Positions 59,602-64,000 of a stretch of 64,000 nucleotides of DNA are shown here, piece after piece. The position numbers were made by a program, and so were the translations under genes. The stretch is from Anaerolineae bacterium (GTDB taxonomy: Bacteria > Chloroflexota > Anaerolineae > Aggregatilineales > Phototrophicaceae). Position 1 is the stretch's first letter; each line of letters starts with the position of its first letter. The notes under the pieces were generated by a model. It was given only the letters and a program-made list of their open reading frames with translations. It made no database searches and was not told the DNA's origin. The stretch spans positions 1 to 64,000 of the forward strand of contig JAFLCG010000003.1 of assembly GCA_017303635.1 (NCBI GenBank), in the 5' to 3' direction.

Positions 59602-59706
59602 CTATGATCTTGCCAAGCGTGAATACGGGGGTAGCCTATTCATCGCATCCGCCTGTGAAGGGCGATCATTTTTGACGGGGTCTTGCCGGTTTGCCCGGCG
59701 GGTCAG

Positions 59707-59766
59707 AGCCGACTTGAGTCGGCTTCCCGTCGGAACGGGTAGCCTGGGGTTAAAACCCCAGGCTAC
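59707..59766. repeat. Cluster of three hairpins
   Basis: AGCCGAC-TTGA-GTCGGCT at 59707-59724, CCCGT-CGGA-ACGGG at 59726-59739, and a 13-bp stem starting GTAGCCTGGGG with an AA loop at 59739-59766. No T-runs. This looks like a REP-type cluster downstream of the P-type ATPase gene. Confidence 0.75.
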
Positions 59767-59791
59767 GGGGGAGGGGTTAAGGGTGAGGCGT

Positions 59792-59813
59792 CCGCCGCCG
59801 CCGCCGCCGCCGC
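59792..59813. repeat. CCG trinucleotide run
   Basis: Seven consecutive CCG units in non-coding sequence 15 bases past the P-type ATPase stop. Potentially variable by slippage. Confidence 0.8.
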
Positions 59814-59827
59814 AACAACGAACTGGC

Positions 59828-62299
59828 CTAATACCCGCTGCTCTCTAGCCGCAGGAAGCGCGTGAAGATCTTCGCCCGCCACATCCAGCGCAACAGCAGC
59901 CCCCACAGCATCAGCGCCCCGGCAATCGCCGCGTAATCGACCAACCGCAGGACGTGTAGCTGGAAGAATTCCCGCAGCCCCGGCACCAGCAGGATTACCG
60001 CGTAGGTCAGCCCCATGATGATCGTCAGCACCACCGGGCGCGTATCCCCGGCCAGATCGTCTCCACCCGTCCAGAAAGGAGTCTGTGGTTCCACGAACAG
60101 GATCAGCATCAGCCCGCCGTAGACCGTCAGCGTGTTCAGCACCGTCCGCGCCATCGATACCACCTCGTCGGCTGCAATCTCCGGCGGTGGGAACAAGATA
60201 TAAGTCGAGTAGAAGACCAGCGCCAGCAGCGCCAGCGTGAACCCCGCCGGTATAACAAAGTGCATGACGGATTTCAGCAGCCGGAACCGCGGGATCGCCG
60301 GTCGCGCCCAGGCCGCCAGGAACAGCGTCGGGATGCCGACCGTCAACAGCGAGAGCAGCGATTGATGCACCGGTGATACCGGGAAGGCCAGCCCAATGAT
60401 GGCCGCCCCAACGATGATCATGGTCTGGAACAGCACCCGCGCTAGGAACAGCCGCATGATGTCCTGCATCCCGCTGACGATGCGCTGGCCTTCCCGGAAA
60501 GCCGGGGGCAGAGCCCCGAAAGAGTCGTTCATCAGGATAATATCCGCAACGCCGCGCGCCGCCTGCGTGCCGGACTGCATGGCGATACCGATATGCGCCT
60601 TCTTGAGCGACAACACATCGTTGACGCCGTCTCCGATCATGGCGACGTAATGCCCGCGCCGCTTGAGCGCGTCCACCAGCCGTTCCTTCTGCTGCGGGGT
60701 GATGCGCCCGAAGATGGTCGATTGCTCGGCCACATCGCCCAACTGTGCCTCGGTCATTTCCTCCAGATCCAGGCCGGAAACGGCTTTGATGTCCCCACGC
60801 AGACCTGCTTGTTTCGCCAGCGCCAGCACCGTCTGAGGGTTATCCCCGCTGATGATCTTGAGGCGAATACCGGCCTCACTGAAGCCTTTCAGCGTCGATT
60901 CGGCCTCCGCGCGCAGTTCGTCGCTGAAGCTGAGGATGCCCACCGGGATCAGGTCGGGGGGGAGTTGTGGCTGCCCCAGCGAGTCGTGCAGCGGTGTGAC
61001 TTCGGGATACTGTGCCAGCAGCAGCACCCGGTAGCCGTGTTCGATCCAGCGGCTCATCTCCGCGCCGAAGTCGGCTTGCTGCTCGTTCAGATAGGGCCGC
61101 AGCATCTCCGGCGCACCGAGGACATACACACCCTGCATATCCGGTTGATCGAAGCTGAGGGCGCTCCACTTGCGGGCGGAGGAAAAGGGCACCTCCTCCA
61201 CAAACGGGCGGGACTCGCCGGGGCAGGCTAAAGCCAGCGCCTCCGATGTACGGTTGCCAGTAGTGCCGGAGTGGGCGTAGATGCCCAGCACCCGGCGGAA
61301 TTCGCTCTCACTGAGGATGAACGGTTGAACCTGATGCAGTCCGATCCGGTTGGCGGTCAGCGTGCCGGTTTTATCCAGGCAGAGCACGTTGACATTGCTC
61401 ATGGATTCGACCGCGTTGGATTGCTGGATGAGTGCCCCTTTGCCCGCCATGCGGACGGTGCCCATGGCGTAGGCAATCGTCACCATGAAGAACAATCCGT
61501 TGGGGATCAGCCCGACGATGACCGCTGCCTGTCGGGCGCTCTCGGTCGCCTCGACACCATCAATAATCATCGCCATGCCGAACAGGATGCCCAACTGCAC
61601 CGAGAGCAGCACCAGCAGCCGGACGACCATGTCCACATCCATCTGCAGCGGGGTCTTGACCAGCTTGAGCGTGCGGGCGCTGGCGGTCAGTTGGTTGGCG
61701 AAGCTCTCCGCGCCGACCTTCTCGGCCTCGAAGGTCGCGCTGCCGTTGACGACAAAACTGCCGGAGTACAGCGTATCCCCAACCTGTTTGGGGATGAGGT
61801 CGGATTCGCCCGTGAGCAGGGACTCGTCAACATCGACTTTGCCCTCAACCAGGCGCCCATCGACGACAATCTGATCCCCCGGATGGACGATCAGCCAATC
61901 TCCCAGGACGATCTGGTTGGGATCGACTACCTTTTCTACCGTATCCCGCAGGACGGTCGCTTTGGGGCGCGTCAGCAGGGCGATCTTGTCCAACAGGCGC
62001 TTGGCGCGGAATTCCTGCACCACGCCGACCACGACGTTCAGCAGGGCGATGCCGACCGAAAGAAAAGCATCGGTTGGCAGGCCGAGCAGCACCAGCACCG
62101 CGCCGATGCTGAACAACACCATGTTCAGGAAGGTGAAGATATTGTCCCGGATAATCTGCCAGTAGGTACGGCTGGTCTCCAGGCGGATGTTGTTGCCCTT
62201 CCCGGCTGCGCGGCGTTGAACCGCCTCTGCTTCGGTCAGGCCCCGTGTCATGGGTGGGGAAGCTGTGGTCGGGATCGGCTGCGATGAGGTCAGTTCCAT
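59828..62299 (-). CDS. CtpE-like P-type cation ATPase
   Basis: The 823-residue integral membrane pump has the actuator TGES motif at 163-166, phosphorylation Asp D309 in CLDKTGTLT, and hinge MIGDGVNDVLSLKKA. About ten spans are present. The layout (no heavy-metal domains, long C-terminal hydrophobic block) is closest to the CtpE calcium-uptake branch. The TM4 motif, normally PEGL there, reads PNGL (266-269), which removes a possible ion-binding carboxylate. GGAG six bases upstream supports ATG 62299. A longer frame to 62344 is rejected. Confidence 0.92.
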   Translation of the reverse strand: MELTSSQPIPTTASPPMTRGLTEAEAVQRRAAGKGNNIRLETSRTYWQIIRDNIFTFLNMVLFSIGAVLVLLGLPTDAFLSVGIALLNVVVGVVQEFRAKRLLDKIALLTRPKATVLRDTVEKVVDPNQIVLGDWLIVHPGDQIVVDGRLVEGKVDVDESLLTGESDLIPKQVGDTLYSGSFVVNGSATFEAEKVGAESFANQLTASARTLKLVKTPLQMDVDMVVRLLVLLSVQLGILFGMAMIIDGVEATESARQAAVIVGLIPNGLFFMVTIAYAMGTVRMAGKGALIQQSNAVESMSNVNVLCLDKTGTLTANRIGLHQVQPFILSESEFRRVLGIYAHSGTTGNRTSEALALACPGESRPFVEEVPFSSARKWSALSFDQPDMQGVYVLGAPEMLRPYLNEQQADFGAEMSRWIEHGYRVLLLAQYPEVTPLHDSLGQPQLPPDLIPVGILSFSDELRAEAESTLKGFSEAGIRLKIISGDNPQTVLALAKQAGLRGDIKAVSGLDLEEMTEAQLGDVAEQSTIFGRITPQQKERLVDALKRRGHYVAMIGDGVNDVLSLKKAHIGIAMQSGTQAARGVADIILMNDSFGALPPAFREGQRIVSGMQDIMRLFLARVLFQTMIIVGAAIIGLAFPVSPVHQSLLSLLTVGIPTLFLAAWARPAIPRFRLLKSVMHFVIPAGFTLALLALVFYSTYILFPPPEIAADEVVSMARTVLNTLTVYGGLMLILFVEPQTPFWTGGDDLAGDTRPVVLTIIMGLTYAVILLVPGLREFFQLHVLRLVDYAAIAGALMLWGLLLRWMWRAKIFTRFLRLESSGY

Positions 62300-62434
62300 G
62301 CGTGGCTCCGGTGCTAGTCTACACGTCGTACAACGCGCCTGCACCTTATACGTTACGCTCTGCCTGACAGTTTCAGTTCACTTAAAAAAGATCGTATAGA
62401 GTAAAGGCACACGGGACAGTGGTCTATTCCTTCT

Positions 62435-62785
62435 TCAGGAGGTCGGTGGCTCTGGCGGAGGCGCAATCGCCTCAAGCCGTTTCATCAAGGCTGGAATATC
62501 GCTCACAATGACTTCCCACACGGCATCCAAACGCACATTGAAGTACTCATGGATTAGTCTATTCCGCATTCCTGCAATTTGCCGCCAGGAGATTTCAGTA
62601 TGTGAGCTTTCCGTCTCAGATGAAATCAGCCGGGCGGCTTCACCCAGAACGGTGATTTCTCGCAATACTGCGCTTTGTGTTTTCTCGTCGTTTTTGAATT
62701 CGGCTTCGGACATCCCATCTGTGAACTTTACGATACGGCGAGCTGCCAACAGCATATCCAGGAGCAGTACATCATCACTCCGCAT
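62435..62785 (-). CDS. hepT: HEPN toxin of HepT type
   Basis: The 116-residue all-helical HEPN ribonuclease has the catalytic R-x4-H-x-Y motif intact as R74, H79, Y81 (RNRLIHEY). The Tyr is the residue known to be AMPylated by MntA in characterised pairs. The upstream mntA overlaps by 11 bases. In known systems HepT cleaves RNA (for example tRNA 3' ends) until modified. A Pro-rich C-terminal tail is present. All key residues are retained, so it is probably active. Confidence 0.93.
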   Translation of the reverse strand: MRSDDVLLLDMLLAARRIVKFTDGMSEAEFKNDEKTQSAVLREITVLGEAARLISSETESSHTEISWRQIAGMRNRLIHEYFNVRLDAVWEVIVSDIPALMKRLEAIAPPPEPPTS

Positions 62786-63104
62786 AGATCACCTGTGCCG
62801 AACCCAGAATACTGTTCCGCCGCAGGTAATTACGGTCTTCCTCGACTCCGACTCGTTCGTGCAAATCGACCGGACGACCGAGAATGGTTTCCAGTTCATC
62901 CGCCAGCGTCACCAATCCCATCAAGGATACGCGCACACCGGGACGGAACGTAACCAACACATCAACATCGCTATCGGAGCGGAAATCAGGTCGCAAAATC
63001 GAACCAAAGACGGCAAACTCGCTGATCTGCTGCCGCTGGCAAAAGTCTCGTATGGCATCAAGAGGAAGTATGTTGACCGCCCCGACTTTCATGTCAATGT
63101 TCAT
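62775..63104 (-). CDS. mntA: MntA-type minimal nucleotidyltransferase antitoxin
   Basis: The 109-residue single-domain nucleotidyltransferase has the signature GS-x10-DxD complete: G34-S35 and D46/D48 (FGSILRPDFRSDSDVDVLV). By family it transfers AMP groups to the Tyr of HepT and neutralises it. Gene order antitoxin then toxin with overlap is standard. The pair lies 69 bp downstream of the R3H protein gene on the same strand, with a CCCTCTCC/GGAGAGGG hairpin between. Confidence 0.93.
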   Translation of the reverse strand: MNIDMKVGAVNILPLDAIRDFCQRQQISEFAVFGSILRPDFRSDSDVDVLVTFRPGVRVSLMGLVTLADELETILGRPVDLHERVGVEEDRNYLRRNSILGSAQVIYAE

Positions 63105-63124
63105 GCAGTTTGACCTCCGAAAGT

Positions 63125-63158
63125 CCCTCTCCCTCCCGTCTGCGGCGATAGGAGAGGG
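63125..63158. repeat. CCCTCTCC/GGAGAGGG hairpin
   Basis: 8-bp arms with an 18-base loop lie between the R3H gene and mntA. The arms resemble the C-rich and G-rich arms of the dispersed repeat copies at 21.8 and 59.5 kb. Confidence 0.6.
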
Positions 63159-63172
63159 GTTGAGGACGTGAA

Positions 63173-64000
63173 CTAATTCCGCACGATCCGGACGTAGCGG
63201 TTTGGCTCATCGCCGTAGCTCTCGGAGATCAGCCCGGAATTCCGCACCATGTCGTGCTGGCTGCGTCGCACCGTGGCCGGTTGTGGATTCAGATCCACAA
63301 ACTCGGCACCGCTTCGCACCTTGATGATGCCGCCCCGCGCTTCTTCCATCGCCACCTCGAACGGATCTGCCTGCCGGTGATCTTCCAGCCCGAAGAGTTC
63401 GATCAGGAAGTTTTCCATCTGCGAGACCGTGTTGGCCCGCAGCACATAGATCGGCGTACCTTGCCGTTCGGCATCCACCACCAGGCGGGGACGGCGTCGA
63501 TAGTAGTTCTTGATGGTCACAATAGCGTCAGCCTGCGCTGCGTCATCGACCATCACTGCCGGTACATGTAGCCGCCGCGCCGATTGGAACAGTCGGTTCC
63601 GTGCGACGCCGTAGGCGAACAACTTGACCGTGTTTGTGCGTCCATCTTTGCTGGAGCCGCCCGAATCCCCGTTCTGGCGGGCATCAGCGGTAGCCGCTGC
63701 CCCGGCCTTGCCTTTCACGGTGCGCATCCCCTGCGTCGGCGGGTTGATCTCGCGGTCACGTTCCCGTTCGCGTCCGCGTGAATCCTTCTGGTTGAGCAGC
63801 TTGGACTCCGGGATCACTTCTTCAATTTCGATCTGTCCTTCGGCATTCCGCAGTCGGACTTCGACCGGCAGCGGTTTACCCCGCAGATGGGCATCAACCG
63901 CTGCGCCCACATCTTCATGCACGACCATCCGATTGCGGCTTTGCAGTTCGATCAGTACATCAAATGTCGGGGGGGAGCGCCGTTCCAGCACCGATTTCTG
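63173..64000 (-). CDS. R3H-domain (SpoIIIAA-like/Ycf45-type) nucleic-acid-binding protein, 5' end cut by window
   Basis: The frame is open to the right edge, and the visible 275 or so residues are the C-terminal part. They include the end of an ATPase domain (ERRSPPTFDVLIELQSRNRM, VHEDVGAAVDAHLRG), a charged low-complexity linker (RGRERERDREINPP), a central alpha/beta domain around TVKLFAYGVARNRLFQSA, and a C-terminal R3H motif (RRSQHDMVRNSGLISESYG). The full protein should carry an AAA-type SpoIIIAA ATPase at its N-terminus. Function in RNA or DNA handling is not established. Confidence 0.87.
   Translation of the reverse strand, partial: QKSVLERRSPPTFDVLIELQSRNRMVVHEDVGAAVDAHLRGKPLPVEVRLRNAEGQIEIEEVIPESKLLNQKDSRGRERERDREINPPTQGMRTVKGKAGAAATADARQNGDSGGSSKDGRTNTVKLFAYGVARNRLFQSARRLHVPAVMVDDAAQADAIVTIKNYYRRRPRLVVDAERQGTPIYVLRANTVSQMENFLIELFGLEDHRQADPFEVAMEEARGGIIKVRSGAEFVDLNPQPATVRRSQHDMVRNSGLISESYGDEPNRYVRIVRN

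Larger units (their letters stand above)
59025..59827. other. 800-bp gene-free region packed with repeats
   Basis: No gene is supported. In order: a MITE-centre fragment (59072-59112), a degenerate full MITE-like copy (59231-59331), dispersed repeat copy 2 (59367-59601), a flanking direct repeat of TTGCCAAG-GTGAA, three hairpins (59707-59766) and a CCG trinucleotide run (59792-59813). Open frames at 59200-59848 follow these repeats and lack ribosome sites. Confidence 0.7.

Noticed and set aside
59200-59848. Frames of 85-135 codons in the repeat-rich gap
   Set aside because: They run through MITE-like and hairpin sequences and include the CCG run as poly-Pro. No ribosome sites.
61271-62287. 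338-codon plus-strand frame opposite the P-type ATPase
   Set aside because: Shadow of a high-GC coding strand, with no ribosome site or recognised domains.

Overview
The window reads as chromosome from a GC-rich, Gram-positive-like or monoderm bacterium. An Anaerolineae-type member of Chloroflexota is my best guess. The guess rests on the gene mix: RNase Y next to recX, thrombospondin type-3 repeat proteins, paired SpoIIAA/STAS-like proteins, DinB-type proteins, DUF4438 and a SpoIIIAA-like R3H protein. The intergenic spaces are also full of hairpin-type dispersed repeats. No rRNA, tRNA, CRISPR array or transposase gene was found.

Layout. 1-5.6 kb: a truncated secreted TSP3-repeat protein, an M42 aminopeptidase, two small membrane proteins and nadE. 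Three codon-diverged copies of the nadE 3' end bracket two inserts. 5.6-8.8 kb: a nitrilase-type glutaminase that completes NAD synthesis, then a recX-rny operon. 9.3-13.7 kb: a TPM-domain protein, a soluble histidine kinase with three stand-alone receivers, and two divergent STAS-like paralogues. 13.7-24.5 kb: housekeeping and metabolic singletons (DinB-like, FGGY kinase, HEAT, UlaG-like lactonase, SDR), the GABA pair gabT/gabD, and a leaderless MerR gene.

24.6-52.0 kb is the most striking part. It is a roughly 27-kb divergent catabolic regulon organised around a GntR/FCD repressor gene and a palindromic operator. Leftward run the repressor, an epimerase, two Gfo/Idh oxidoreductases, a peptide-type ABC importer without its ATPases, a barrel protein, an aminotransferase and an SDR. 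Rightward runs a tightly coupled set of about 15 genes: a DUF4438 pair, a VOC protein, an Ldh-type dehydrogenase, a lysine-less aminotransferase fragment coupled to an intact aminotransferase, M20, cyclic amidohydrolase, M14, an unusual M24, another amidohydrolase, an MFS carrier, a DapA-like lyase, an SDR and M32. I infer a system that imports a peptide-like or cyclic-amide compound, opens and trims it, and converts the amino acids to oxo and hydroxy acids. The substrate cannot be read from the sequence.

52-64 kb: a membrane protein, an EamA exporter, a nucleotidyltransferase-GHMP fusion, a PAP phosphatase-like enzyme, a serine/threonine dehydratase, a TPR protein, an 800-bp repeat-filled gap, a CtpE-like P-type ATPase, a HepT/MntA toxin-antitoxin pair, and the C-terminal part of an R3H protein that runs off the right edge.

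Four intergenic repeat classes recur: an 81-101 bp MITE-like element with AGGACTTACGCA ends, tandem heptanucleotides, a palindrome with core CGGAACATATGTTCCG, and a longer element carrying that palindrome at two loci.
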